Shown: piece after piece, positions 44,861 through 55,100 of the stretch
How positions within the stretch are numbered: the first letter of the stretch is position 1
How the letters are laid out: each line of letters starts with the position of its first letter
Assembly: GCA_963974475.1 (NCBI GenBank)
Contig: CAXBCR010000004.1
Location: 62,001 to 126,000, forward strand
Direction of reading: 5' to 3'
DNA: 64,000 bases
Origin: CAJXZP01 sp963974475
GTDB taxonomy: Bacteria > Bacteroidota > Bacteroidia > Flavobacteriales_G > Salibacteraceae
The notes under the pieces: model-generated
Databases searched by the model: none
What the model was told of the DNA's origin: nothing
What the model saw: only the letters and a program-made list of their open reading frames with translations
Translations under genes and position numbers: made by a program

Positions 44861-46051
44861 CTACCCCAAAATAGCTTTCACTCCAGGTAGTTCTTTCCCT
44901 TCGATTAACTCAAGTAATGCGCCACCTCCGGTAGATACATAACTCACATGGTTTTTTAAATTGTATTTATTGACAGCGGCTACAGAATCGCCTCCTCCTA
45001 CTAATGAATAGGCGCCCCGTTCGGTAGCAGATACCACTGAAAAAGCCACTTGTTTTGTTCCTTCTTCAAATTTTTCAAATTCAAAAACTCCCATTGGGCC
45101 GTTCCACAAAATGGTTAGTGATTCTTCTACACAGGCTTTATATCTTTTAATAGCATCTGGGCCAATATCCATTCCCATCCATCCATCGGCAATTTTTGCA
45201 GTGGCACATTCTGATCTGTTTGCGTTTGGACTAAACTCGTCCGCTACAATTGAATCTTCGGGTATAAAAACCTGTACATTCTTTTCATCAGCAAGTTTCA
45301 ACACGTTTAAAGCCGTATCCAAATAGTCATCTTCTACCAAAGAATTTCCTATCGTACCGCCTTGTGCTTTTATAAATGTATATGCCATTCCTCCCCCAAT
45401 TATGAGGTTGTCAATTTTATCTAAAAGGTTTTCAATAATGCTAATTTTTGAAGATACTTTTGCTCCCCCAATAATTGCTGTAAATGGCGGTTTGGGATTG
45501 CTCATTACTTTAGCCACATTGTTTAATTCTTCCGCCATCAAAAAGCCAAAAACTTTGGAGTTTGGAAAAAACTGTGCAATAATTGCCGTGGATGCATGCG
45601 CTCTATGAGCAGTACCAAAAGCATCGTTCACATAAATGTCGCCTAACACAGAAATGGACTTGGCAAAATCTACATCTCCATCTTTTTCTTCGTTATAAAA
45701 ACGTAGGTTTTCTAATAGTAGCAACTCACCCGGCTTTAGGTTGTTTGCCATGTTTTCGGTAGCTGAACCGACACAGTTGGAAGCGAATTTCACCTCTACA
45801 TTAATCAATTTGGACAAGTATTCGGCAACTGGTTTGAGCGAAAATTTTTCTTCGGGTCCATTTTTTGGGCGTCCCAAATGTGACATTAAGATAACGGAGC
45901 CTCCATGCGCTAAAATATATTGAATGGTAGGCAATGCAGCTCGGATTCTGGTGTCATCCGTAATCACTTTATCCTCATTTAAAGGAACATTAAAATCAAC
46001 TCTAACTAATGCTCTCTTGCCGGTAAAATCAATGTCTTTTACTGTCTTCAT
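44861..46051 (-). CDS. pgk: Phosphoglycerate kinase
   Basis: Glycolytic/gluconeogenic enzyme converting 1,3-bisphosphoglycerate and ADP to 3-phosphoglycerate and ATP. The 396-aa length is standard. N-terminal RVDFNVPLN, substrate motif SHLGRPKNGPE, AFGTAHRAHAS, the nucleotide motifs IIGGAKVSSK and WNGPMGVFEFEKFEEGT, and the C-terminal YVSTGGGALLELIEGKELPG are all intact. It is a stand-alone gene, convergent with the enoyl-CoA hydratase gene and divergent from the holB-like gene. Confidence 0.98.
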   Translation of the reverse strand: MKTVKDIDFTGKRALVRVDFNVPLNEDKVITDDTRIRAALPTIQYILAHGGSVILMSHLGRPKNGPEEKFSLKPVAEYLSKLINVEVKFASNCVGSATENMANNLKPGELLLLENLRFYNEEKDGDVDFAKSISVLGDIYVNDAFGTAHRAHASTAIIAQFFPNSKVFGFLMAEELNNVAKVMSNPKPPFTAIIGGAKVSSKISIIENLLDKIDNLIIGGGMAYTFIKAQGGTIGNSLVEDDYLDTALNVLKLADEKNVQVFIPEDSIVADEFSPNANRSECATAKIADGWMGMDIGPDAIKRYKACVEESLTILWNGPMGVFEFEKFEEGTKQVAFSVVSATERGAYSLVGGGDSVAAVNKYNLKNHVSYVSTGGGALLELIEGKELPGVKAILG

Positions 46052-46238
46052 GTCGTATTTGTTTTTCGCACTTCAATAGTCGTATATTTTTTGAGAATAC
46101 CGAAGGGAATTTAACGGTTTTTATCCTTAAAATTTGGCTAAGGTTTGAAGCTGCCCTAATCGGTATTAAATATTCATTTCTTGTTGAAAACCTCGTTTTC
46201 ATACCTACAGAAAACCTAGTATAGTTACGGTTTATGAC

Positions 46239-46246
46239 TACTTTTG
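46239..46246 (+). promoter_or_regulatory. -7 box of holB-like gene, 5 nt before ATG
   Basis: TACTTTTG is an exact TAnnTTTG match ending 5 nt before the ATG at 46252, predicting a start of transcription at or beside the A of the start codon. Confidence 0.45.
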
Positions 46247-46251
46247 GCTAA

Positions 46252-47376
46252 ATGCAGTTTGAAGACGTTATAGGACATGAGGAGTTGAAAATTCAACTCA
46301 AAGGCATGATTGATAAAGGGCGTATTAGCCATGCGCTTATGTTTACCGGAAAGGAAGGAACCGGAAACCTGGCTATGGCACTTGCTTTTGGTAGTTATGT
46401 ATTGGCTAAAAACAGCCAAGATGAGGCATCGGCAATGGCTAAATGCAACAAGCTAATCCACCCTGATTTTCATTTTTGTTACCCTGTAAATAGCAATGAC
46501 CGTGTAAAAGGCTCCAAAATATTATCGAAAGATTTTATTGTAGAATGGAGAGAGGCCGTGATTGAGAATCCATATCAAACCTCGGGAGAATGGTTAGGCC
46601 ATTTGGGAATTGAGAAAAAGCAAGGTTTGATTAATGTACACCAAGCCAGAGAAATTTTATCGAGTCTCAGTCTGAAACCATACGAATCTGAATACCGGGT
46701 AATGCTAATTTGGCTACCCGAAAAAATGAATACCGAAACAGCTAATAAACTGCTGAAAATATTAGAAGAGCCCCCTGCAAAAACGGTGTTTTTGTTAGTG
46801 AGTCAAAATCCGGAACAATTGCTGCCTACCATTTTGTCGCGCGTGCAATTGGTGAATGTAAAACCCATTGCGAAAGAGAATATTGCGAAAGCATTAGTGG
46901 AGTTACACGGGCAAGATTTAGAGAACGCACAAACCATATCTAAAATTTGTGAAGGAAACTATTTGGAAGCCCAAAAACTGGTCAGCGAAAACAAAATACG
47001 CGCTTTTAACCAGGATATGTTTATTCAGTGGATGCGGTTTTTGTGGCAAAAAGAATTTTTGGAATTAACCCAGTGGATTGAAGTTCTTTCTAAAGTTGGA
47101 AGAGAAAGACTAATGCTATTTTTCCGGTTTGGATTGCACATTTTTAGAGAGAGTCTGATTATGAATTATGCCGATGCTAGTATTCAAATGACGGGTGGTA
47201 CTGAATTGGCTTTTATCAAGAAATTTGCGCCTTATGTAAATGAGCTAAATGCCATAGAAATGGTTACGCTATTTGAGGACGCAGAATATCATATTTCTAG
47301 GAATGCGAATCCCAAAATATTGCTCATGGATGTGTCATTAAAAATGATGAAACTAGTCCGTAAAAAAGCAAGTTAA
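46252..47376 (+). CDS. holB: DNA polymerase III delta' subunit
   Basis: 374-aa clamp-loader subunit. The AAA+ core is visible: DVIGHEELKIQLKGMIDKGRISHALMFTGKEGTGNLAMALA at the N-terminus; the Walker A is degenerate (GKEGTGN, lacking GKT), as normal for delta', and the sensor-like stretch KLLKILEEPPAKTVFLLVSQNPEQLLPTILSRVQ is intact. The four-Cys zinc module of other bacteria is reduced to CNKLIHPDFHFC. dut follows 31 bp downstream and rbfA after that, giving a small housekeeping cluster. Confidence 0.93.
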   Translation: MQFEDVIGHEELKIQLKGMIDKGRISHALMFTGKEGTGNLAMALAFGSYVLAKNSQDEASAMAKCNKLIHPDFHFCYPVNSNDRVKGSKILSKDFIVEWREAVIENPYQTSGEWLGHLGIEKKQGLINVHQAREILSSLSLKPYESEYRVMLIWLPEKMNTETANKLLKILEEPPAKTVFLLVSQNPEQLLPTILSRVQLVNVKPIAKENIAKALVELHGQDLENAQTISKICEGNYLEAQKLVSENKIRAFNQDMFIQWMRFLWQKEFLELTQWIEVLSKVGRERLMLFFRFGLHIFRESLIMNYADASIQMTGGTELAFIKKFAPYVNELNAIEMVTLFEDAEYHISRNANPKILLMDVSLKMMKLVRKKAS

Positions 47377-47407
47377 ATCAATAATTAAGAATCAAAACAT
47401 CATAAAA

Positions 47408-47845
47408 ATGCTAAACGTTAAAGTAATTAATAAGTCAAAACATGCGCTTCCTGAATATGCTACGAGTGCCGCTGCAGGATTAGATTTACGCGCAAATTTG
47501 GATGAATCAATCACCATAAATTCCTTGGAAAGAACTTTAGTAAAAACAGGCATTTTCATGGAGCTCCCGGTTGGGTTTGAAGCGCAAGTACGTCCGAGGT
47601 CAGGTTTGGCTTACAAAAAAGGAATTACTGTTTTAAATTCTCCTGGAACTATTGATGCTGATTACCGTGGTGAAGTAGGGGTGATTTTAGTAAATTTATC
47701 TACCGAGCCATTTGTGATAGAAGACGGTGAGCGCATTGCACAATTGGTGGTTGCCAAGCATGAACAAATTGCATGGGAACAAGTGACTGTTTTGGAAGAA
47801 AGCGACCGTGGCGAAGGCGGTTTTGGTAGTACCGGTAAAAAATAA
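47408..47845 (+). CDS. dut: dUTP diphosphatase
   Basis: Trimeric dUTPase, 145 aa, hydrolysing dUTP to dUMP and PPi. All five family motifs can be seen: AAGLDLRA (1), RPRSGLAYKKG (2), PGTIDADYRGEVGVIL (3), GERIAQLVV (4) and the C-terminal flexible arm RGEGGFGSTGKK (5). It follows the holB-like gene at short distance and probably shares its transcript. Confidence 0.97.
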   Translation: MLNVKVINKSKHALPEYATSAAAGLDLRANLDESITINSLERTLVKTGIFMELPVGFEAQVRPRSGLAYKKGITVLNSPGTIDADYRGEVGVILVNLSTEPFVIEDGERIAQLVVAKHEQIAWEQVTVLEESDRGEGGFGSTGKK

Positions 47846-47905
47846 ATTGGATTCTAATTTCCTTAAAATGGAATTGGATGTCATTTCGGCTAATGAGGCG
47901 AGTAT

Positions 47906-47931
47906 TTGAACTTAAAAAACGCCTATCTTTG
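47906..47931 (+). promoter_or_regulatory. Promoter of rbfA
   Basis: TATCTTTG followed by C (47924-47931) is an exact -7 match; a TTG at 47906-47908 lies 15 bp upstream, a little closer than the usual 17-23 bp. The leader to the ATG at 47951 is 19 nt. Confidence 0.55.
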
Positions 47932-47950
47932 CCGCGCAAAACAAAACAAG

Positions 47951-48289
47951 ATGAGCACTTTAAGACAAGAAAAAGTATCGGAGTTATTACGTAGAGAATT
48001 GAGTACCATTATTCAACGTAATGAAGGAGAAATTCTTCGCGGTAAAATGACCACCGTAACTACGGTTCGAATAAGTCCTGATTTGAGTTTTGCTAAAGTG
48101 TACGTGAGTATATTTCCAACCGAAAACTTGAAAGAAGATGTGAGTGTGTGGAAAGAACATGTGTCTCAAATTCGATTTCAGTTAGGAAAAAGTATTCGTC
48201 ATCAATTGCGTATTGTTCCTGAAATAGCATTTTACGGAGATGATTCGTTGGATTATGCCGAAGAAATTGACCAACTTTTAAAAGAGTAA
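47951..48289 (+). CDS. rbfA: 30S ribosome-binding factor RbfA
   Basis: 112-aa KH-like protein required for 30S maturation and cold growth. Typical sequence: RQEKVSELLRRELSTIIQR at the N-terminus, VTTVRISPDLSFAKVYVSIFP in the middle and LGKSIRHQLRIVPEIAFYGDDSLDYAEEIDQLL at the end. The ATG at 47951 is chosen over an upstream in-frame start at 47906, which would lie inside the promoter. A LolC/E-type permease gene follows 6 bp downstream. Confidence 0.95.
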   Translation: MSTLRQEKVSELLRRELSTIIQRNEGEILRGKMTTVTTVRISPDLSFAKVYVSIFPTENLKEDVSVWKEHVSQIRFQLGKSIRHQLRIVPEIAFYGDDSLDYAEEIDQLLKE

Positions 48290-48295
48290 ACGCTA

Positions 48296-49504
48296 TTGAA
48301 TCTTCCCATTTTCATAGCAAAGCGGTATCTATTTTCAAAAAAGAAAAGGAGCGTAATTAACCTTATTTCATTTATTTCCATGTTTGGAGTGGGAGTAGGG
48401 GCTATGGCGTTAATATTGGTGTTATCGGCTTTTAATGGGATTAATAATTTAGTAGAAGGTTTGTATTCTAGTTTTGATGCCGAAATACGCATTGAGGCTA
48501 CCCAAGGCAAAACTTTTACGGGTACGGATGAACTTCGTGCTAAAATCATTCGAGTTCCGGGTATTAAATCAGTTAACCGTTCTTTAGAAGAAACGGTTTT
48601 AATCAAGTATAAAGATAGTCAGGCATTTGCGGTAATTAAAGGGGTAGATTCTACTTTTATTACCCAAAGCGGATTGGACAGTTTGATGTGGGCAGGCGAT
48701 GCCAAATTGTATGCCGCCAACGGAAATCCAAAACTAATTGTGGGCTATATGGTAGCCGAAAAACTGGGGCTTTTTATTCACAATGCGCTCCAACCCATTT
48801 TTGTGTATGCGGCTAAATACACTACCAGCACTAGCGTGAGTATGGAAAACGGTTTTTATACGGAGGCTATTTCTCCGGCAGGCGTATTTGCCATTAATGC
48901 GGATATAGATGCCAAATATACCGTAGCCCCTTTGGCGTTTGTGGAAACATTGCTGCAAAAAAAAGGGCAACTTACGGCTTATGAATTAGCGCTTTCCGAC
49001 CCTACAAAAATTGCCTCGATAAAAGAGCAATTAGCGCAACAATTAGGGCCTGATTTCACCGTGAAAACACGGTACGAGCAAAACGAGTTATTGTATAAAA
49101 CCAATAATACCGAGAAATGGGCCACCTTTTTAATTTTGACATTCATTTTGCTCATTGCCACTTTTAACGTGATTGGTTCGCTTACCATTTTAATCTTAGA
49201 CAAAAAGCGAGATATTTTTGTGTTGCGCGGCATGGGAGCTACCGATAAAACCATAAAACGCATCTTTTTTACCGAAGGGTTACTGATCTCTATTACTGGT
49301 GGAATGACCGGATTGCTATTGGGAATTGTATTGGTGGTGATGCAAAATTACTTTGGTTTTATACCGGTGCAAGGCCTACTAATTGACCATTACCCGGTAG
49401 AGCTAAAAGTGGTAGATATGTTGTCCATTATGGGAATAATTCTTATCCTCGGTAGTTTGGCTGCTTTGCTACCCGCAAATGTGGTTTTAAAGCGGTTTAA
49501 ATAG
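48296..49504 (+). CDS. FtsX-like ABC permease (LolC/LolE family)
   Basis: 402-aa inner-membrane permease of the lipoprotein-releasing type. The N-terminus NLPIFIAKRYLFSKKKRSVINLISFISMFGVGVGAMALILVLS, a large periplasmic MacB-PCD-like domain (about 45-260) and three C-terminal helices (about 275-395) match LolC/E. The start is the TTG at 48296: it is the only in-frame initiation codon ahead of the conserved FIAKRYLFSKK segment, and it lies 6 bp after rbfA. The ATPase LolD is not adjacent, as is usual in Bacteroidota. Confidence 0.93.
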   Translation: MNLPIFIAKRYLFSKKKRSVINLISFISMFGVGVGAMALILVLSAFNGINNLVEGLYSSFDAEIRIEATQGKTFTGTDELRAKIIRVPGIKSVNRSLEETVLIKYKDSQAFAVIKGVDSTFITQSGLDSLMWAGDAKLYAANGNPKLIVGYMVAEKLGLFIHNALQPIFVYAAKYTTSTSVSMENGFYTEAISPAGVFAINADIDAKYTVAPLAFVETLLQKKGQLTAYELALSDPTKIASIKEQLAQQLGPDFTVKTRYEQNELLYKTNNTEKWATFLILTFILLIATFNVIGSLTILILDKKRDIFVLRGMGATDKTIKRIFFTEGLLISITGGMTGLLLGIVLVVMQNYFGFIPVQGLLIDHYPVELKVVDMLSIMGIILILGSLAALLPANVVLKRFK

Positions 49505-49645
49505 GTGGGTTGGCTAATCAATTAATCCTTGAAACCGAGGTTTTCAAAATCCTATCAAAGTCTATTCATAAAAAGAGTTTAGCATGTGCAAATAAGCATG
49601 TATTAGCGTGGTGTGCGCATTTAATCGGGTTGGTGTAGTTACCAA

Positions 49646-49684
49646 ACAAAGAAGCCTGTTAACGTTAGCTAACAGGCTTCTTTG
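49646..49684. terminator. Bidirectional terminator
   Basis: AAAGAAGCCTGTTA (49648-49661) pairs with TAACAGGCTTCTTT (49670-49683) around an 8-nt loop, between the converging permease and OmpA-family genes. A and T runs allow use from both sides. Confidence 0.9.
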
Positions 49685-49701
49685 CATCTAGTATATGTGT
49701 G

Positions 49702-51078
49702 TTATTGAATTTGTTCAACTTCAAATTCTACCCGTCTATTTTTCTGTCTTCCTTCGAGGGTATTATTGTCAGCAATTGGATTTTCTTCCCCTTTACCGTT
49801 GGCATTGATTATAGCTTCATCCCAACCCATTGAAATTAATGCTTGTTTTACAGATTCCGACCGTTTGTGGGATAGACTTAGATTATATGAAGCTGAACCA
49901 CTACTATCGGTATATCCAAAAATGGAAATCGATTTGGTTTTATCAAAATTTTCGGAGGTAGGTGGAAAATATTCTTTAAGATACTCCAAGCTTTGAGCGG
50001 TTAGTTTGGACTTATTAAGTTCAAACTTGATTTTGTCACTGCTCATACGTACCGTTTTAGTGGTGACTGCTTTGGGAATAACAACCGGAGTTGGTGCTTC
50101 CAAAGTATCTGGAGTAATTGCTTCTTCGGGCTCTTCTTCCAAGGCTATCACTGGTATTTCTTCCGGTATTTCTTTCACTACAGGATTATTTTCCAATGCA
50201 GCTCTATATAATCGCATACCTTTCCCTCCTCTATCTGAAGAAAATATGATGTTGGCTGAATCTATTTCAATCGCGTAAGATTCATAGCTATTGCTTTTAT
50301 TAACGCCTAGAGGTAATTTTACTGGGGTAGAAAATTCGGTGAAATCCGCATTTTTCACCTCGCACATCCATAAATCAAAATTAGCGTCATCGGCTTGGTT
50401 CTTATCGGTTGCATTGGAAGAGAAGTACAAGCGTTTTTTATCGTTACTTAAATAAGGGGTGATTTCATCTGCATCGGTACAGATAGATTCTAAACGCATT
50501 GGTTTACCAAATTCTGTGTCGCTTTCGCGTTTAGAAATAAACATTTCAAAATTACTAGTGATGCCCTTTTTTTGGTAAATCAATAGCAAATCGCCATCTG
50601 GGTGCATGTACATTCCGTAACTCCAAGAAGTAGGTTTGAATCCTTTTACCTTGATTACTTGAGGCTCAGACCAGCCTATGGATGCACGGTGAACTTGAAT
50701 AAGCCCTTGTTGAAAAGAGATTCTATCATCGGTAGACCCGGTAAGGTAAATGGTGTCTTGGTTGGTAGAAACTCCTACCACAGAATTGGTGTTTTTTACT
50801 ACGAATGGTATTGAATACTCCGCGTTATTATCGCTATTAAAACTACGGATTTGCATTTTCACGTAGCTCTCGCCACTTTCCAATTGCGAAAAATATGCGC
50901 TGGCGGTGGATGGAATTAAAACCGGAGCAACCTGGTCGTGTAAACGGTTGGTGTCCGTAATAACTTCGGTAATGCGCGCATTTGGAATAGAATCTAATTG
51001 GACAAAAGCGCTATCGGTGGCAGCCAATCCACTGATTGAAATAAAGCCTATGGCTACTAGTATATTGTGTTTTAACAT
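49702..51078 (-). CDS. OmpA-family protein with PD40-type repeats
   Basis: 458-aa envelope protein. A signal peptide (ending about residue 20) is followed by a beta-propeller-like region with WD40-like PD40 motifs (DADEITPYLSNDKKRLYFSSNATDKN, SANIIFSSDRGGKGMRLYRA), a Glu/Pro/Thr-rich linker (about 290-335) and a C-terminal OmpA peptidoglycan-binding domain (NLSLSHKRSESVKQAL, RQKNRRVEFEVEQIQ). It is 1 nt downstream of the PorP/SprF gene; the same adjacency is common in T9SS adhesin loci, where such proteins probably anchor the SprF-adhesin complex to the cell wall. Confidence 0.92.
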   Translation of the reverse strand: MLKHNILVAIGFISISGLAATDSAFVQLDSIPNARITEVITDTNRLHDQVAPVLIPSTASAYFSQLESGESYVKMQIRSFNSDNNAEYSIPFVVKNTNSVVGVSTNQDTIYLTGSTDDRISFQQGLIQVHRASIGWSEPQVIKVKGFKPTSWSYGMYMHPDGDLLLIYQKKGITSNFEMFISKRESDTEFGKPMRLESICTDADEITPYLSNDKKRLYFSSNATDKNQADDANFDLWMCEVKNADFTEFSTPVKLPLGVNKSNSYESYAIEIDSANIIFSSDRGGKGMRLYRAALENNPVVKEIPEEIPVIALEEEPEEAITPDTLEAPTPVVIPKAVTTKTVRMSSDKIKFELNKSKLTAQSLEYLKEYFPPTSENFDKTKSISIFGYTDSSGSASYNLSLSHKRSESVKQALISMGWDEAIINANGKGEENPIADNNTLEGRQKNRRVEFEVEQIQ

Positions 51079-51079
51079 C

Positions 51080-52042
51080 TTATTTATTTTTTTGGAATGA
51101 GTAAGACAAGTAAATCTCGTGACTTCCTTTGGTAATGTTGCTTACATTAATAATTCCGGTATCGTATGAATATCCAAAACGGAGTTTGTCGTTGATATGA
51201 ATACCTACCATGGCAATCCACATATTGGAAGTTCGGTAACCTGCGCCAAACCAGAAAGTATCTCGGTAATCGGCACGAACGTATAAGTCCATAGTGGTAG
51301 GAATGGTGTTACCTATTCGCGCATTTACGGTAGGCCTTACTTCCCAATCGTCAGAGACTCTAAATTTGTAATCGGAAGTGATGAAAAAGTGAGGAATGAT
51401 GTTTTCGTCAATGTCATTTTTGGTGATAGACCACCATGCCATTTGTTCAGCACTGAATCCAAATGAAAATCTACGAGAATACAATACGAATGCAGCATCT
51501 AATCCTAAGAAACTGGTTGTTCCTCCATTTGATAAATACTGATTGTAAGCGGGGTCATCTGGACGAATAAGTTTCATTCGTTCCACATCCACACGCGAAT
51601 TAGTGTAATTAACGGTTGGCGCAAAACTCAACATCAATTTTTTGGTGACAGGTAAATGATACGCTCCCGAAAATGAAAATTGTAAGCGATTAAAAAGTCC
51701 AGCTTTGTCATAGGCCATCATGCCATTATACGCCCAAAAACTACCAAAAGGAACCGCTGCTTTATTAGAATTACGTGCGGTGGTTGGCATGTTTCTACCG
51801 GCTTCAAAATTGGGGCGATTAATAGAGCCTCTGTAATTTAAGCGCGTGGTTATAGGCGCATTTTCTATGCCTGCCCATTGCTTACGGAAACTTAAAGAAA
51901 GCTCATTATCTGGATCCACACCGCTATAGGCTTGGTTGACCAATGAGCGATTTTCTAAATACAGATTTGAATTTGAAAGTTGTTGACCCATTACAGAAAC
52001 TGCAAAAAGAACAAAACTGAAAAGTAAAACTTGATTTTTCAT
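51080..52042 (-). CDS. PorP/SprF family T9SS outer-membrane protein
   Basis: 320-aa barrel protein of the PorP/SprF family, the partner that retains type B-sorted adhesins such as SprB at the outer membrane. The signal peptide MKNQVLLFSFVLFAVSVMGQ precedes the hallmark SNLYLENRSLVNQAYSGVDP and SLSFRKQWAGIENAPITTRLNYRG. I start at the ATG at 52042 because an upstream ATG at 52078 would precede the signal peptide with an improbable extension. It is 71 bp downstream of a giant protein carrying a type B sorting domain, its likely client. Confidence 0.92.
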   Translation of the reverse strand: MKNQVLLFSFVLFAVSVMGQQLSNSNLYLENRSLVNQAYSGVDPDNELSLSFRKQWAGIENAPITTRLNYRGSINRPNFEAGRNMPTTARNSNKAAVPFGSFWAYNGMMAYDKAGLFNRLQFSFSGAYHLPVTKKLMLSFAPTVNYTNSRVDVERMKLIRPDDPAYNQYLSNGGTTSFLGLDAAFVLYSRRFSFGFSAEQMAWWSITKNDIDENIIPHFFITSDYKFRVSDDWEVRPTVNARIGNTIPTTMDLYVRADYRDTFWFGAGYRTSNMWIAMVGIHINDKLRFGYSYDTGIINVSNITKGSHEIYLSYSFQKNK

Positions 52043-52113
52043 ACTACTGTTTTTTATATTTTTTGGTATGGAGCGCATCCGTAAAACGAATGCGCTCTTT
52101 GCCTTTTCTTTAT

Positions 52114-55100
52114 TTATTTGATAATGGTGATGTCGCCTGTAATTGGGTCTCTACCGTCCGTGAAATTAATTACGAAATAGTAAGTGGCTACCGGCAGAAC
52201 AGCTCCGTTGTAGGTTCCTCCCCATTCGTTTTGATATCCTTTTTTGGAGTAAAGAATTTCTCCGTTTCTATTAAAAATGCTCAATTCCATTTCAGGTAAG
52301 AATGTTACCCCTGGAATCTCAAAATAGTCATTGTATCCATCACCGTTTGGAGAGAAGGTATTTGGCACTAATATTTCGCCACCCTCTTTTACCGTGATGT
52401 AAACAGATGCAGGTACACTTGCACAACCATCGGCACTGATACCAACTAATACATAATCCGTAGAAAGCATTGGTGTACATATTGGAGACAATAATGAACC
52501 ATCATTTAAATAAAGGTTTGGAGTCCATTCGTATTTCACCACGTTTTTAGAAGTAGCATAAAGTGTTACTGCTTGTTCGTAATAAACGGTGGTATCGGCT
52601 CTAACTCCCACAATTGGCTCTGGGTAACGTGTCACGTCAACCGAACATGTGTTTGAATTACCAGACGCATCCGTTACTTTATACACATTGGTGGTTACAC
52701 CTACTGGAAACACATTTCCAGATACAATACCCGATTCTAAAACTAGCGTAGTGGTGCAATTGTCGGTAACTACTGGATCTGGAACCGTGATTTCAGGACC
52801 ACAATCAGAGAAGTTAGCGGTACACACTAAAGTAGGTGCAATAGAATCAATTACAGTAACAATAGCGGTTGCTGAACTCACGTTTCCGTTTGCATCGGTA
52901 GCGGATAAAATCACGGTATTGGCACCTAAATCGTTACAATTAAAAGAGCTGATATCCAAAGAGAACGATTGGATTGCACAATTATCAGTTGAACCATTAT
53001 CAATATCAGAATCAACAATAACAGCCATTCCGGTAGCATCTAAATAAACCGTAATGTCTTGCGTAGCCATAATTGGGTCTATATTATCTAAAACGGTTAC
53101 TTGCGCAGTTGCGGTGCTTGCGTTTCCGTTCACATCGGTAACGGTAAGTACTACTGTATTTGAACCTACATTACTACAATCAAAATTGGTAATATCCAAC
53201 ACCATATTCAATACAGAACAGTTGTCAAAAGAACCATTATTGATATCTGAAACTACAATAGAAGCTTGACCTGTGGCATCTAAATATATGGTTGCATTTT
53301 GTGTTGTTACTGTTGGCATTAACGTATCCATAATGGTTACGGTAGCGTTAGCAGAACTAATGTTTCCGTTTAAATCAGTGACTTGAAGTGTTACCGTATT
53401 TAATCCAGTATCGGCACAATTGAAAATTACTTGATTTAATGTTAAAGACTGAATAGAACAGTTATCAAAAGAACCGTTATCAATATCGCTTGTGGTAATC
53501 AAAGCAAACCCTGACGGATTTAAATATGCGGTATGATTTTGAGTAATTACTGTTGGACTGATGGTATCTATTACCGTTACGGTGGCTGTGTTAGTGGAAA
53601 TATTTCCATTTGCATCCGTCACAGATAATGTAACCGTATTGTAACCCGTTTCAGAACAATCAAACTGCGTACTATCTAAACTTAAAGACTGAATAGAACA
53701 GTTGTCGGTAGAACCGTTATTAATATCGGCAATCGTAATAGAAGCAGATCCGGTGGCATCTAAATAAGCTGTTGCGTTTTGAGTAACCACAATTGGCGAA
53801 ATAGTATCCGAAACAGTCACCGTTACAGTAGCCGTATCAGCATTTCCATTTACATCGGTAACAGTAACAAGAACTGCGTTTGTTCCAACGTTAGCACATG
53901 TGAAGCTTGAATTACTCAAGGTAATAGATTGAATAGAGCAATTATCGGTAGAACCATTATCAACGTTAGTTGAATCAATGGTAGCTGCTCCGTTAGCATC
54001 TAAATATGCGGTGTAATTTTGAACGGTAACAATTGGTTTCAAAGTATCCATTACCATAACGATAGCAGTAGCAGAATCACTGTTTCCATTCACATCAGTA
54101 ACCAATAAGTAAACGGTGTTTGCCCCGATATTAGCACAGTTGAAAGTAGTGATGTCTAATTGCATAGATTGAATTCCACATGCATCGTTAGAACCGTTAT
54201 CAATATCTGTGGTGGCTATCGTTGCATTTCCGTTATTATCTAAATAGGTATTGATGTTTTGAGTAATAACGATTGGAAGTATTGTGTCTTCTACAATAAT
54301 GGTAATAGAATCTGATGCAGCACAACCTTTGGCATCTGTAACCGTAACAAAGTATTTTGCGTTTGATAATCCGGTAACAGTTGCTGTTGTTGCTGAATTA
54401 GACCATCCATAGGTATATGGTGTAGTTCCTCCAGTAGCCGAGGCCGTTGCGCCCCCATCTGTAAATCCGTTACATGTAGAGTTTGAATCTAGCGATGTTG
54501 CGGTAACCAAAAGTGTTGGTTCTATAATAGTTACCGAGTCAACTGCCAGACAGCCGTCAGCGTTAGTTACCGTTACAAAATATTTACCTGCAATTAAGTC
54601 TGTTACAGAAGCAGTCGTATCGTTGTTAGACCATAAAAAGGTATTTGAAGATACATTGTTCGTAGTGATGGAGATATCATCAAAAGTGAATCCATCTGAA
54701 CCACTAATAGAAGAAGAGGTGAAGTTGTCTTGTTGCCCAAAACGTACCTCAAAAGTGGATGTTAAAGTTTGACCAGCATTAGCAATAAGTGTATCAATTC
54801 TTGGAATGACAATGTTGGTCCAAACTCCAGAAGTTATTCTTGGGCTAGATAGGTTGTATGCCTCAATCCAAGGACTAGTATTACTTCCTCTTACCCAAAC
54901 ACGGTCGTTTACATCTGTTTCATCTCCGTGATTCATCATCCAAAAATCGATGTTAATAGGATCGTTGGAATATGGACTTAAATCCCATGTATTTATTAAG
55001 TAATTTACAGGTTCAGGATAAGCCCCATTTACGGTAGCATCTAATGTTACCGAAAAATTACCTGTTCTCACATAACTTGCTCCAGCCGGAATACGAATAC

